64,000 nt of DNA from Ornithodoros turicata (GCF_037126465.1 NC_088202.1:126556123-126620122); one strand, 5' to 3'; shown: positions 36,551 to 48,850, counted from the first letter of the stretch. The notes: generated by a model not told the origin, from the letters alone. Program-made: numbers and translations.

Positions 36551-38237
36551 GTCACTAAACTTCGCAAATTGTCTCGTGAGTAGAATAAGCAACTTAAATA
36601 TGTGCTCTTCTTGAACTTGATGGGACAAGGCAATATACATAATTAAGCGATTTTCTGCCCACAGGATAAGAAATACCTGGCAGTTATTTCCTGGCAAATT
36701 GCGCATAATGCATTGTCATAACATTTTATATAACTCGCATATCACAGTTTCACGGTACTCACGGTACTCATTCAAAGTACTTTCATTTCTTCGGATTATG
36801 AGCATATAGGACTGTGAGGACAAAGCGTGAAACGCTGTCCCCACTATGACATTGATTTAGTCTCATGCACGCGTTTAGTGGCGAAAAAGAAAAATGGTCG
36901 GGCTTGTGGATATGTATTTAGCCCTCAAAAGAACTGAAATTACTCGTTTTAATTTTTCTATCATTTCGAGAGTGCGAGGGAGCACAGCGCCATGAGAGGA
37001 AGTAACTATTTCTTCTTTGTGCATGACAACGCTTATGAAAGTATCGCCTACCACTACTTGAAATAGCAACTTACAAACGCTGGGTTGTTGGCAGCACATG
37101 CAACGCATTCAGAATAAAAGCCCTATCAACAACACAACGAACAGTAATCGTAAGAGTGGAATATCAGTAAGAGGTCCCCACCTGTGAGAATGTGGACACG
37201 TGGACTAGCGTTCCTCATGAAGCGCTACGCCGCGCACAGAACAAGACCTAACCTGGTACACACAATGTAGCGTGCTATATTACTGTTCAAAAACCAGTAT
37301 CCGTCACCAAAAGAAAAAAAGAGAAACAGAAAAAGCTGAGAGACACAGAAACCCTTAGGCATTCTGTGTCTTGTCCTAGACCTGTCGCCACTTACACTTA
37401 GTCACAAGGGGCCGACCTTAAATCCTGTTGGATGGGTCCAAAGTCTCGTTGCTCCTTACTTTCACCAAGACTATACGAAAGATGAATATACTCACTCACC
37501 TGGGGCACATGTCGTTATAGGCTTAGCTTGAAACCTACATAAATGTACGCGTTCCAGGGAAATAGACTTGTACGTATTGAGTTACTCGCCGACAGGTAAC
37601 GCACCAATGGGGGCTGTTCCTCACACGAGACAATGCGCATTCTGCTTGGTTTTTGTTTTTCTCTATGTTTTGCCACACCTTTGACGTGTATGACACTTAT
37701 TGGAGGAAGCTACTTATGAGGGACTGATTGGCTAACGCACGTCATTGTTCGCGCGAACTAATATTCTACACTCTTCCTCTAAATGAACTGCGCGTGTGCC
37801 AGAGTTCATTTATGAAACGGGCGCTTCACCTGAGTTGTGTGTGTGTGCTACCTGTGTCGAATGAATATGAAGAAAATTTCAGAGCAAGGATATCAGATGA
37901 TGAGGTAGGAAGCATGTTAAGAAACTTATTCGACGCAACACGAGCCTGTGCAATTTCCTTGCCACACTTATCTGGGCTATCTCAGCTGATATGCTCAAAT
38001 CGCTTCTTCCCACGAAGAAGTTAAAATGGAGACGGTTTTGGGGGAAGGCTTCAAATGAGCCGCTGTGAACTGCACAATGTTTTTGTGTCTTGCAGTGGCA
38101 TACCAACAGGGAGCTTCAGTAGAATGGAAGGTGTTCGTGATAACGGTTAAAAAAAACGATAAGCCAATCGCCTCACTTCTTTCTGCACTCTGAAATCACT
38201 TTGCAGAGCTTAAATTTGACATCATTAGAGAGATTTA
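36551..38237. other. Unassigned intergenic DNA
   Basis: The frame of 98 residues at 37728-38024 and the others have no recognised domain. No repeats are assigned. Confidence 0.4.
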
Positions 38238-38383
38238 GTACATCGTACGTAAACACGATACCGTACGTAACAGATAGCGTTGGTAGTTCTGCGCACTGCG
38301 CGAAGCTCTATTTCTGTAATGGGCGTGCGCAGGATCATCAACGCTATTCCTTACGTACGCAAGGGCGATAGCGTACGATGTAC
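38238..38383. mobile_element. Short MITE with TA duplication
   Basis: The 146-bp element has ends GTACATCGTACG and CGTACGATGTAC, with inner CGTACGTAA and AGCGTTG words also mirrored. It is flanked by TA (38236-38237 and 38384-38385), fitting a Tc1/mariner-type insertion. It is non-coding. Confidence 0.75.
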
Positions 38384-38647
38384 TACAACTCTCAACTGAT
38401 CAACATATAGTTTTTGCAGAATACTTCAGAACTACTAAAATGTCGCTCATCGGGCGTGGTACGTAGAGAATACACGTATACCACGGAAGTGCTCCCTATA
38501 GATGTGGCACTGAAGTAATGAAGTCTGAAAGTAATGTGACAGAAATTTAGGAAGCGACTCAACTCAAGTGGCTTGTACCTGTTTGTTGTTCCATCAGTAT
38601 TGTTGTGAGCATGCATATTGGTAAACAAACGCACGGATCCCAAAATA

Positions 38648-38686
<39 letters not shown>

Positions 38687-39467
38687 CGAGGTTCGCACTT
38701 TACGCACTCATATATAGGATGCAGTATTCGTCTCTCTGTACTGATGTGCACCAAAAGCCGCTCAAATCACGCATTAATAGGAGAGCACAGTATACAGACA
38801 AGTGTCAGGCAGAGGCGCTGTCGCGCACGAATGGAGTGAATACCTCGTTCAAAAACTTGAAAATGATGGTGTTCATTAGTATTGTTGTCAATGGACGTAA
38901 AGTAAGCGCGCGACGCCGTTACATACTAATTCGTTTGTACATAAGCACGAATTTATTATACCATTAAATGCACTTATGGGGTCATGATAGCGAAGAACGC
39001 AACAAATGACGTCCCCGTGTTTCTTCGTGTCAATGGACGAGCTCGAGCAAAAAAGCCGAGAGCTTCACTTGAAGACGCTCGAGTCCCTTTCACTGTCACG
39101 ATGCCTTTCTAACTAGCCCAGTGTTTTGACCTGATGTGCTACATTACATGAGAGTTAACACAGCTGCTGCAATTGTGAATAATTTGTACACGACCAAATG
39201 CCCCGACAACAACGTGCACCACTGGAGAAAACGGGAAAACAAAAACTGCATATACAGTGACGGTCAAGCGAAATTAAGGAGCCAATGTATTGAAAAGCTG
39301 GTTATAATCGGTACGTTCAGCAATACAAGTACGCTATTTCACTAAAAACGATAAAAATTACAGCCCTCTGCGATAAGGGCATACAGTACCTGATTGATAG
39401 GTTATTCCATCCCGTGAATGATAGTTGGAAGAATGTCGCCTTGAAGGGTGTTGTTCCTGAACGAACT
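38384..39467. other. Unassigned DNA with (AAT)n tract
   Basis: It contains a microsatellite of AAT units at 38645-38683, which generates poly-Asn and poly-Leu frames. Nothing else is recognised. Confidence 0.5.
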
Positions 39468-39514
39468 AATACAACGTAAACAGCGGCGAGAAAGCAGGCT
39501 ATAACTGGTGATAA

Positions 39515-39618
39515 TTGATCTTCATAACGAAGCCTGAGACTGGGGAAAAAAACACACTAAAAACACTCCTGTTTAGTGTGTCTTTCTCCCCAGTCTCAGG
39601 GTTCGTTACGAAGATCAA
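39515..39618. repeat. Near-perfect foldback
   Basis: Two arms of about 45 bp (TTGATCTTCATAACGAAGCC... and its complement ending GAAGATCAA) include CTGAGACTGGGG and CACACTAAA and enclose a 10-14 base loop. A 12-bp direct repeat AATACAACGTAA lies at 39468-39479 and 39617-39628. It is probably a tiny MITE or the hairpin of a larger element. Confidence 0.8.
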
Positions 39619-39628
39619 TACAACGTAA

Positions 39629-40499
39629 CGATCATGATCCACACAATGGGAAAGTTATATGTAGGGCTCGATAGAATGCTCGGGGTAATATTAGCGGCTT
39701 GTGTCACTCATAGGCCAATGTCTTAATATATTTTCTCTCATCTTAACTTCATCAGATTGTGACGTTGTCCACTCGTTATATAGACTGACCACGCAAGAGA
39801 ACGTCACCAACAGTGCACTGTCGCCTTGCAGGTCACATAAAATGGATGCGTTCGCATAACAACAACAACGTAGATGAATGGACGATGATGATGATGATGA
39901 TGTATAGCGTTCGCATAAACTGATTATAATAGAGCACGAAATCCTAAATATCTTCATCTTCGTTTTAACCTTATTCATACCACAAAAAGATGTAACATTG
40001 GAGCAGGCTGATTGTCAAGCAGCATTTATGCTGCTTGACAAGGGCACGACGCAGTTCGGCTGCAGTTAACAGTACAATGATCGTATAGTCATGTGTTATT
40101 ATGGGCGAAAACGAATTATAGCAGAATAACAGAAATGTCAGGATACACACGCAAAAGGTAAAAAGTAGAAGAAAATACGAAGGAATGAGGGAAAGAAAGG
40201 ACATTAGGGCAGCAACCGGCAAACATGGCTCTCAGCGAAGATAGAGAAGCGTCCCCGCTATTAATGCATTGTATAATACTAAAATTCCTAAAAATTACTA
40301 AAGGAATCTAATACTAAAATTGTGAGGCAATGGGTGCTTTCCGCAGTTAATATGTGAACGCGGAACTAAGCGTAATTGTCTTATTTTTGTGGGTGAAAGT
40401 ATGTTGTAACTGGAACAGGACGATAAAAATTACTAGGCGGTTGTTCTGTTTCAGTGGGGACAGTTAGAACTTCAGAAGAAGATGCACACAGAAATATCG
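39629..40499. other. Unassigned DNA
   Basis: A short (GAT)n tract lies at 39886-39902. No gene is recognised. Confidence 0.4.
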
Positions 40500-41350
40500 T
40501 ATTTTAATAATGTGAAGATCCCTAAATATCTTAGCGGCATATGAGAGCTGAAGGATACACCTGCTATGAATGGAATTAATCGTTTTTATTGAAGAAATAA
40601 ATTTGTTATATTACATTTAAATGTGGTGCCCCACACAAGGTGGCAACAACACAACTGTGAAACTATTTACGAATTGTCTTAAGCGATCTTTTCTCTCTTT
40701 TGGAAAAGATACCGGTTTCTACTCAGGATACGAATGGCTTTGGCGAGTTTCCATTTAAGATAATACACATGAGTATCACATGGTAATCTCTCTGAAATGA
40801 ATACTTTTTAACATGTATTTTCACTGTCCTTACACTTTCAACTGACTGACCACTTAATGAAATGTTTACTGAATTGGCAAAGTGTTTTCTTCTGTGTATA
40901 CGTAACTCCCTTAGTTTCTTTACGTGTACGGTACGACAGTATGTTTCAGACAACATTCTGGTTCAGAAAGAGACATATTTGAGTTTGTAACAAGGTTATC
41001 AATGGTACTTTCAGAGATAAATATACTAGTGTCATCACCATAAATTATACAAATTCCAAGTTGCGGTGAGTTTACAATATCATTGACATATACGTCATAG
41101 TGATGATGATACATAGTGATGTGCTGTTCCTCGCACACCATAACACTCTTAACTTTTGCAACATTGTTGTGTGATTTAGAAGGTCATGCTTTCTTGAAGT
41201 AAATGTAGATCACTAAAAGGTCTTGTCCTAAGTTGCCAATAACGAATTCGTTCTGCTAAAAAAGGTTGCTTCTGTGAAATAATTTTTGCGGAAACCAAAT
41301 TGGAAGCATGTAATAACATCACGTATAGAAACCTCTTTGTGAGTCTCGTA
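40500..41350 (-). pseudogene. CR1/Jockey-like LINE reverse transcriptase remnant
   Basis: On the minus strand, in several frames, the order is FQFGFRKNYFTEATFF (41270-41340, the GFR motif of RT). Next is YVNDIVNSPQLGICIIYGDD (about 41000-41090, palm motif with both Asp, YGDD). Then come LKWKLAKAIRILSRNRYLF (about 40690-40770), HLVWGTTFKCNITNLF and FIAGVSFSSHMP (about 40520-40640). This order is that of the RT and C-terminal part of CR1/Jockey-type LINEs. Stops, frameshifts and loss of the segment between GFR and YGDD make it non-functional. It is a different lineage from the RNase H-bearing LINE elsewhere in the window. Confidence 0.75.
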
Positions 41351-44300
41351 TGGATCATTTTTCAACTCCTTTACAAAAAAAAAAAAAAAACGAAAATAAA
41401 TAGGTCTATATAATTCCCCAGATCACTCGGGTTACAAGTTTTGCTCAATGCGGTTATTTTTCCTATTTTCATCTTGTCCAGATAAATTCCTGTCGCAAGT
41501 GAGATATTGGCCCTGTGCTGGCACACGTATACGAGTTTGAGTTTGATTATAGAGAAAAAAACGGAAGATATTAAATTCGTCGCTCACACACACACCCACA
41601 CACAGGGCCGAGTAAGTCAATGAGAAACTTGATTTGTATGCTTTAGCAGTTACATACATTGCTATTTTTGCTGTTGATATAAGCTGTTTCCGATTGGGCT
41701 ACACTTTGTGAACTTTAGTGCAAACGGTGCAAGTTCACGCATTCGATACAGCGGAGGTGTACAGCCTTTGAACTATACTCGACCATTCAATTGGATTGGA
41801 AAAAGTGCCGCGGGAGTGCAGCACGAGTTCACGCAAATGCTGCACCTTCTCCGACGTCCGTGCAACGTTCTATGCAACGTAGAGCAGACGACGTGAATAA
41901 AGTGTGATTTTCGGCGATGTTTTACCATCGATCTGAGTATATACAATCAATTTTGATAACATGGGCCTGTTTTTACTCCTCGAGTGTATATATAGACAAT
42001 AACCGCTCAGACAATCGCGATGTAGTGCAGACGTCTGTGAGAAACTATCTGAGGCTTCACTATTCTACTCCTCAGTGTATTTTGCATGATAGCAGCACCT
42101 TCGTTTGCTCTCCTTTACACTGCCTCTTGAACTTTTTTTTTTTGTATTGTTGACTCTATGAGATGAGCCACAGAAGATTGTGTACTCATCTTCCTAAGCT
42201 TTCCCTAACCATTTACCAACTTTTTCACGAATTGAAGACAGCTATAATATGCAAGCACTTCACCTTGAGTAGTGGGAGAGAAGAAAACAGTCAACAGTAT
42301 TGAAAGACACCGTATACGGTGTCGGTGTGATCGAGGTTAGGGAAGCTTGGAGTATATACTGCAAGCTTCCCTAATATCGATTGCTGAAAGGGCATCAGGT
42401 GATATTTGTGAAATGATAATTATATTTGTTACATAGTGCTTCTCCACTTATAGTTTCGCCATTGACTACAATATTACTAATTTCTCGACGATCTATTTTT
42501 GCAACGTTTCCTATCGCCTGTCAATTCATTCACTTCAAGGTTTCTTGCGTCACGAAAGAGATTTTTAAAGTACGTAACGTTAGCTCTTTCTCATCTTCGC
42601 AGATACGCAGTTACTAAAAAGCTTGGAATTATCGAGCATGTTACTGTCCGTATACCCTAATAAATGGTCCACAAAGATTATATTTCAGAAATCAACTTTA
42701 GAAGTTCAATCAAGTATCAATTTAGGAACAAATGTAACGCGCCTAACACTGACCGCGTACAATACGATACGTGTACGAATGTGAAACACACCTCGACGAG
42801 GGAGGGCTGTTCGCCTGTTTTATATATACATATAAGCTACCTACCTTATTGTCTAACTTTGTCTTTGCTTAGATTCGTATTTCATAATACAGACACTTCC
42901 TAATACGCAGTGACACTGGCCGACCATTTAAATCTACAGTTCGGCTACAGTTCTTTGCCTCTACACTGTTCTGTGTAAGCATTGTTTTACACCCCCCATA
43001 GTACACATGCAACATGAGTTGGATTTTCGGCGGGCGAAAGACGCAAACGTGAGAATACAACGATAAGCACGTCCATACCAACCTACGATAGAAGATTAAC
43101 AGCACGGCATCCGCCGGCAACATTTTCCCTAAATAAATCGGTCGGAATAAGCTGTATCGTCGGAACAAGTCCTATCAATTTGAGTGAAAAATTCAAAAAT
43201 AACGTGTAAGCATCAGCACCTCCATTCTTCTATAGCCAAACGGTATAGAACTAACACATACCCCATAACTTCACTTCACATATCCCGAAACTTTAATCGA
43301 AAATCAACAGATACCACAAAAAGGATACACGAACCATGACATTTTATCCTATAGGGAGACTCATATGTTCGCAACGCATATCCAAATACCGTACATTACA
43401 GGGAGAAAAGAAGAACAAAACGATGAGACAAGCAGAAATGAAAGATGTCTTTAAGCGGATCGTATATAACATCACGGCGTAGCAGAAGGCGAAGCTTGAT
43501 CACTTTATTGTAGCATTTTTCGCTGGGCGCGTTTGCCTGGGAACCAGAGCGGCGTCATAAAGTACAACAACGCACAGCGGGGCATTGGGAGACCTCTCGC
43601 TCTCTCGCCACGACGGCTGCTGCTTCATGTTTTAAATATTTTAGCTCAGACATCTTACTTTCTAAAGACGACGACAGCAACATAAAGACGCCTGACGTGA
43701 TAAGAAATAGGAATGCAGGTCCAGGAATACAGTCGAGGACCTGTACACGGCGCTTATTGAGGCGCCGCTCAAAAGAGTTCGCGGAACATCTTCCTTCTGT
43801 CATTGCGTTAGATAGACTCTTGAGACGAGACTCTTTCGTTCCTCCAACAACAACTGTAGAACTACATGCATGACGATGGAATGAGGTATTTCACCGCAGG
43901 AATTACGATACCCTACCTTAGTGCATCGGTTAATATGTAGCAGTGCGATGGGGGTACAGGAGACGAAATAGATTAAATGTTCCTGCACAAGTTATGGCAA
44001 AGGCGGTTCTCTGATTCCGCAAGTTGTATCGCATGCATGAGTAGCTACAAGGCGAAGCAATAAGAGAAGCAACGACACCGTTACAAAAAACGCACCATGT
44101 CGGAGAGTCCCATTTCGAAGCGGCACAAGGTACAGAAAGTTCAAGTGCGTGGGAGTGGCTGGTGCTTCATCTCGCAGGTCTGCCTACGAAGAAAATGACT
44201 GTCCACCTCCCCTATATATGCACACTTTCAGTACATTGTGCTGGTTGGTTGCAGCTTCTGTTCTGGAATCGCAAACGCAGTAACTAGGAATTAACCTCAA

Positions 44301-44431
44301 ACCACGTGCGAAATAGCATAGTTAATCCTTCAGCAATTCATCGCGTTGTAGGCACGCAACCAAACTACGTGTCGTCCCGTTGCCGTAACTACCGGACACA
44401 GTGAATGCCAGGTTTACACAGCTCTTCGATA
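41351..44431. other. Unassigned intergenic DNA with two palindromes
   Basis: It holds a poly-A run at about 41376-41391 and an 18-bp perfect palindrome GACACCGTATACGGTGTC at 42306-42323. A hairpin follows at 42331-42380 (GTTAGGGAAGCTT and its near complement around AGTATATACT). Frames such as 43555-43803 (minus) have a hydrophobic stretch but no recognised family. Confidence 0.45.
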
Positions 44432-44600
44432 ATGGGAATAATTCGTGGCTTTACGTGGCGTGTCAGTAATGATCACGAACGACGCCACAGTGGTCAGTCT
44501 GTGGTTTCGAAGTTGTATACAGTTGAGAGTTCCCTGCGCTGAAATATCAGCACACAGCACAACCTACTTAACGTCCGCCTTAAGGCTTCGCGAAAGATAT
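44432..44600 (-). mobile_element. SINE-like family S2 copy
   Basis: The plus strand reads AATTCGTGGCTTTACGTGGC...GATCACGAACGACGCCACAGTGGTCAGTCTGTGG, the complement of the conserved block of the 11.6-kb copy. The remainder is divergent. It is non-coding. Confidence 0.65.
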
Positions 44601-44763
44601 CGAACCTTTACTTATGAAATGCTGCTCATTCGGCAGATTTACAGATCAGTGAAATTCTACTTTTTTTTTTCAAAATATGTAGCTGTTAACTGATTTCATC
44701 CGCACCTACAACACGACAGGTGAACACGAAAGACGTAGTTTGCTTCTGTGTCCCATGTCAACA

Positions 44764-45054
44764 TACACTCTTAAAAAAAAGGGTGTACTTTAACTCCTTT
44801 CCTTGCCACATATATAACACCATTTTGGAGAGTACAATTACTCTCAAAAGGGTGTCTCCTCACTCCCTCAAGGGAGTAGCATAACACCTTCTGCCTGCCG
44901 GAGAGTAATATTACTCTCCAGTAGGGAGAAAGGTGTTATGCTACTCCCTTGAGGGAGTGAGGAGACACCGTTTTGGGAGTAATTGTACTCTCCAAAAGGG
45001 TGTTATATATGTGGCAAGGAAAGGAGTTAAAGTACACCTTTTTTTAAGAGTGTA
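44764..45054. mobile_element. Full-length family Y foldback MITE
   Basis: A 291-bp near-palindrome starts TACACTCTTAAAAAAAAGGG and ends with the complement. Both arms contain GTACTTTAACTCCTTTCC, ATATATAACACC, GAGAGTACAATTACTC and GGTGTCTCCTCACTCCC words (or complements), and meet near 44905. It has no coding capacity. It is the best-preserved member of the family that also includes 24343-25276 and 22940-23064. A target duplication is not obvious. Confidence 0.85.
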
Positions 45055-45769
45055 GAGTGTGTTCGTATTGTTCCTAGTGTCGTTCTCTATGTTGTTGTTT
45101 TTGACGGAGAATTTACCTGTTCCGATCGTTTACGCGCCTGACACTTCAGAAGATTCATGTGACGTTTTGGCGTTACGGTTTGCTGTAGCGTTAAATTAAT
45201 TAAATCAATATAACTAACTTTATTTTGAAGTATTATCTTATTAATATAACTAACTACATAAATCACATAAAATCGAAAGTAACCAAGGTAAAATTCTACG
45301 TCCGAACCCTCGGGACTCCTTCAGCGGAGAGAACCGCCCTAATCTTTTTGTACTACGGTGTCAAATTGCCCTTCTACGGCAGGGGTCAGCATGGATCGTT
45401 CTCTAGAAGTCGTTCTGAAGGCAGTTCGTTCCGTTGCTGCGGTAGGGCGTCTGGTAATGTGCTGTAAATGTTGTTGGCAATGCGGTGCTCGCACTTTGGA
45501 ACAGAGCCCACGTACACATCGCCGGCAAGTACTTTTATACGACATTAATAGCCGAGTGAACAAGGAAAGCGTTTAATCTCTACCTGAAGTCATTTGTGTA
45601 CATGTTTATCGGCGAGCCTCAACTCGTTTAAACACCGCCTGGGGAATCCGGTATGGTACACTGGAAAATGACGGTTATGTAATCAAATAACTTGGGTGGT
45701 GAGCTTTCACATGGCCGGCGCGCGTGCGCACTTGTTTGCGGGCGGCGAACACACAGACGCATGCGAAAC
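45055..45769. other. Unassigned DNA
   Basis: Opposing 72-80 residue frames at 45225-45576 show no recognised domain. Confidence 0.35.
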
Positions 45770-46018
45770 CTTTTTAATTCGTGTTAGCGCCGCGAAGCAA
45801 TTGGTGCTATGAACGGCGTACAGACGTCGACAGATGGAGAGAGGACAGCAGGAAGGAAGGAGGGACAGTGGGATTAGTATGCGTCCTGGGCCGACTTCAG
45901 GGGGAACTGTGCCGACATTCGTTTGGAAAGTCTCCCAGGGAAAACCTCAGACTGCACTGCCGTGGTGCGGGTATTCGAACCCGCGTCACCTCCCAGTTTC
46001 GGCGTAGAAAGTCGTCAT
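45770..46018 (-). mobile_element. tRNA-derived SINE, family S1, 5'-truncated
   Basis: Read on the minus strand the copy retains GAAACTGGGAGGTGACGCGG, the B box GGTTCGAATACCC, the body word GCCCAGGACGCATACTAAT and the 3' end GGCGCTAACACGAATTAAAA. The A-box region is lost or degenerate. It is closest in layout to the 61377-61655 copy. Confidence 0.82.
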
Positions 46019-47324
46019 CCCTATAGCCAATTTGGAACCCTATAGCAAAGCCAAGCGATAGCCAAGCCTAGCGATAGCCAATCCAATCCCTATAACAAAG
46101 CGAACTTTGGATTTGAGATGGAAGTTTGTTAGGTATGGCGGACGGAAGTTTGCATTGCAATGGAATGGAATGTTAACGGTACAGAGCTGGATAATTGCAA
46201 GCACAATTAAACAAAGGGTATTCCGTGAGAGTTTGTGTACATGTTACCCAATCATTACTCATGTGACTTTGTAACTGTCACAGTTGTGGTTGTGATATGG
46301 CATTGTCATCGCATATTTGCTGTTGTTGTGAGTGTGCAAACTTGTGAGCCTTTGTTCAGTTGCTGCACTTCTCATGAAACTCTTCTAATAAATGATAAAT
46401 TTCAGTACATTTCAAAGAGAGTACTAAGGGGGGGGGGGGGGGGGGTACCGTGAAACACACAATGCCATCGTTATCATATGTTTGTTGTTGCATTTACTGT
46501 ATCTGACTAAAAGTAATTTATCCCGCTTTAAAATCTGTTTCTTCCTAAATGAGATTCCAAAAATTCGATAAAAAATGATTCCGATTCTCTTAACATCTTG
46601 TGGGCATGTACACAGGTATAAAAAAGCATTCACAAAGCGAAGGGTACTTCCTCCAAATTCTTCCAGGACCACTTTCGATTCAGAGAGCACCTGCGGAGAT
46701 GAAGGAACTTGTGACCTCTCGGGGGCCGCGAGCTAATGCCATGCTGAGCCTGAATCCGAAAATGTAAATTTTGGAATGTCGTAGAAACGCAGTGGCATTG
46801 TCCCAAATATCCTGCTAGAGACAAAGTATCTGCCATCTTGCGCAAGACTTTGTTGCTTTGTATAGCAGAACTAAGTGAAAATTTATGTGGGTTACCTTCA
46901 TGAAGCACTGTGCATGGCTGCATAATTATGTGACAACTTCAGTGTGTCTCCACGGCAGTTAATCATCGACATATGTGGTCCCATGTGCCTAAGAGCTTTT
47001 GTTCACATCCATGGCTTCTGCATCTGCGTCTGCTGATAAATGTGGGAAAATTCAGAAGACATTCAAAATATTGGCGGCAAAATATTGTGGATTCAGATTT
47101 ATTCGGAAAACTCACTGTCCTGTCTTTATACCTTTTTCGGAGGCCGTCGAACGACTTTTGCGATTGTTCTTTTCCTGTTTTCCCTCCCACTTTTATTCGT
47201 AAGTGTCACGAGGAAAGGCATTTTGTCTCCCTATCAGAAAGGAGGTAGCCTCCCCAAGAAATATGATTACAGGTTGATACAACATAACTTTGTTTATTAC
47301 GTACACGAACTGCAATATTCGCAC
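46019..47324. other. Unassigned DNA with G-run
   Basis: Degenerate CCTATAGCAAAGCC-type repeats lie at 46016-46100 and an 18-base G-run at 46428-46445. Opposing frames near 46630-46923 (minus, 97 residues) and 46973-47378 (plus) show no domain I can name. Confidence 0.4.
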
Positions 47325-47569
47325 CAGGGAGGGGCAGCATTTAAATACATTCTATTTAAAATACTACTGAAAATGTAAATACATACATTTATATTTAAGT
47401 GCAGTCTGGTCAAATGTATTTATATTTAAATACTCTTTTTGAGTATTGATTTGTTTAAATTTGTAAATACATGAGAATGTATAGAAATACATCAAATGGA
47501 CATATTTCCAAATTTCACAGCTGCATGTACTGCCGTGACCGAGGCTCTGCTTATAGGCTAGAGGTTATT

Positions 47570-47830
47570 GACCTGGTTTGATGTATTAGAAGAACACCTG
47601 TTTCGTGCATTCATGGTACTGCACTTGTGTCCCCGAACGAGTGGCATCGACGTTTCTACCAATACCGCACTCAGTACCAAATACTAGCCTTTGGCTCTGA
47701 AACCTCAGAACCCCTGTCAAGTGACTCAATATTCCATTTCACCGCATTACCACCACCAATGGTGTAGGGTGTCGCCCCTGGCGATGAAACTCCCCATTCA
47801 TCATCATTTAAATAATGTTGTTGTTGTTTG
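47570..47830 (-). repeat. Dispersed repeat family Z inside H1 copy
   Basis: On the minus strand the order AACAACAACA, GATGATGAATGGGGAG, TTTCATCGCCAGGGGCGAC, CCTACACCATTGGTGG matches the 9140-9400 copy. It is nested in the hAT-like element. The boundary on the 47570 side is uncertain. Confidence 0.6.
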
Positions 47831-48131
47831 TTAGAAACACTCGAGGACCGACGTTTAGATGTTACAGGACCTCCTGGATGTGCATATTTTTCTTCAGGTC
47901 CTGCGATGAGACTGATTCCTTTTACGAACCAACATCGTTTGATCAAACAGGAGCTGCATGGACGACAGGATCGTCTAATTAAATGATTTAATCATTAATA
48001 TCACCATGATGAAGGAACGCTGTTACTTCGTAACGGTCTGCTTGAATGGTAACATATTGATCTTAGTTATTTGCTTAGTTATTCAATGTGTTTATTAAAG
48101 TATTTTCGGTATTTAAATACTATATGTGCAA

Positions 48132-48716
48132 GGTGAATTTAGCAAAGGTTAGACATTTCGATCGAGTCGTAACAAAAGAAGGTGACGTCTCTTGCACTTC
48201 AAACTTTGCGCACTTATAGTCATTTGTCTCATGTTTTATCTATATATTTTTTTCAAGCGGCATCATTTCGTAGAAAACAAGTTAGAAACCAAGCAAATTC
48301 TCACCCCATGCAATTCCTATGGCCTATATCGCGGAAAACCGCCATGTTTTCCTCCCTCTGCTTCAATTTCATATCACCACATATAGGTGGCGCTTCCTCG
48401 AAACCCTGCGTCTGGTCCATCTTGTTGTTCCATAAGTTCAGGTTTTGCTTGGCAGCGCCACCTATACGTGGTGTTATGAACGTGAAGCAGGCAGAGGAAA
48501 AAAATGGCGGTTTGCGGGTGGTATAGGCCATAGGAAATGCATGAGGTGAGAATTTGCTTTCCTTCTAACTTTTTTTTTCTTCTACAAAGTGATAGCATTT
48601 AAAAAAAAAAATAAGGGTAAAACTTCCGGCAAATGACTGCAAAGTTTGAAGCGCAGGAGACGTTATCTTATATTCTTACGACTCGATCGAAATGTGTAAC
48701 CCTCGCTAAATTCTCC
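48132..48716. mobile_element. Large foldback element nested in H1 copy
   Basis: A 585-bp near-palindrome. The left arm (GAATTTAGCAAAGGTT, ACATTTCGATCGAGTCGTAA, CAAACTTTGC) is mirrored at 48630-48716. The inner arms contain AAGCAAATTCTCACCCCATG, CCTATGGCCTATA and CACATATAGGTGGCGC, each with its complement on the other side. The centre is near 48425. Its exact ends merge with the H1 TTTAAATAC words. The 114-residue frame at 48182-48526 is a by-product. Confidence 0.8.
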
Positions 48717-48850
48717 ATTATATTTCGTATTTAAATACTGTACTTTCAAACAATTGATGCCAAGTATTGAAATACATATTTAAGCAATGTATTATGTACA
48801 TATGTTTAAGTGCGTCAAAAAATGTATTTATGCCTATCCCGGATTCGCAC

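Larger units (their letters stand above)
47325..48842. mobile_element. hAT-like element, family H1, second copy with insertions
   Basis: The ends are CAGGGAGGGGC and GCCTATCCCGG, diverged forms of the H1 termini. The flanks are an exact 8-bp duplication ATTCGCAC (47317-47324 and 48843-48850). Subterminal TATTTAAATA words recur as in 24373-25092. Comparison shows this copy in the opposite orientation. It is longer (1518 bp) because of a family Z repeat and a large foldback inside it. No transposase frame is seen. Confidence 0.85.

Noticed and set aside
38392..38839. Frames with poly-Leu or poly-Asn
   Set aside because: Produced by the (AAT)n microsatellite.
48182..48531. Opposing frames of 114 and 76 residues
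   Set aside because: Both come from the arms of the 585-bp foldback and mirror each other.
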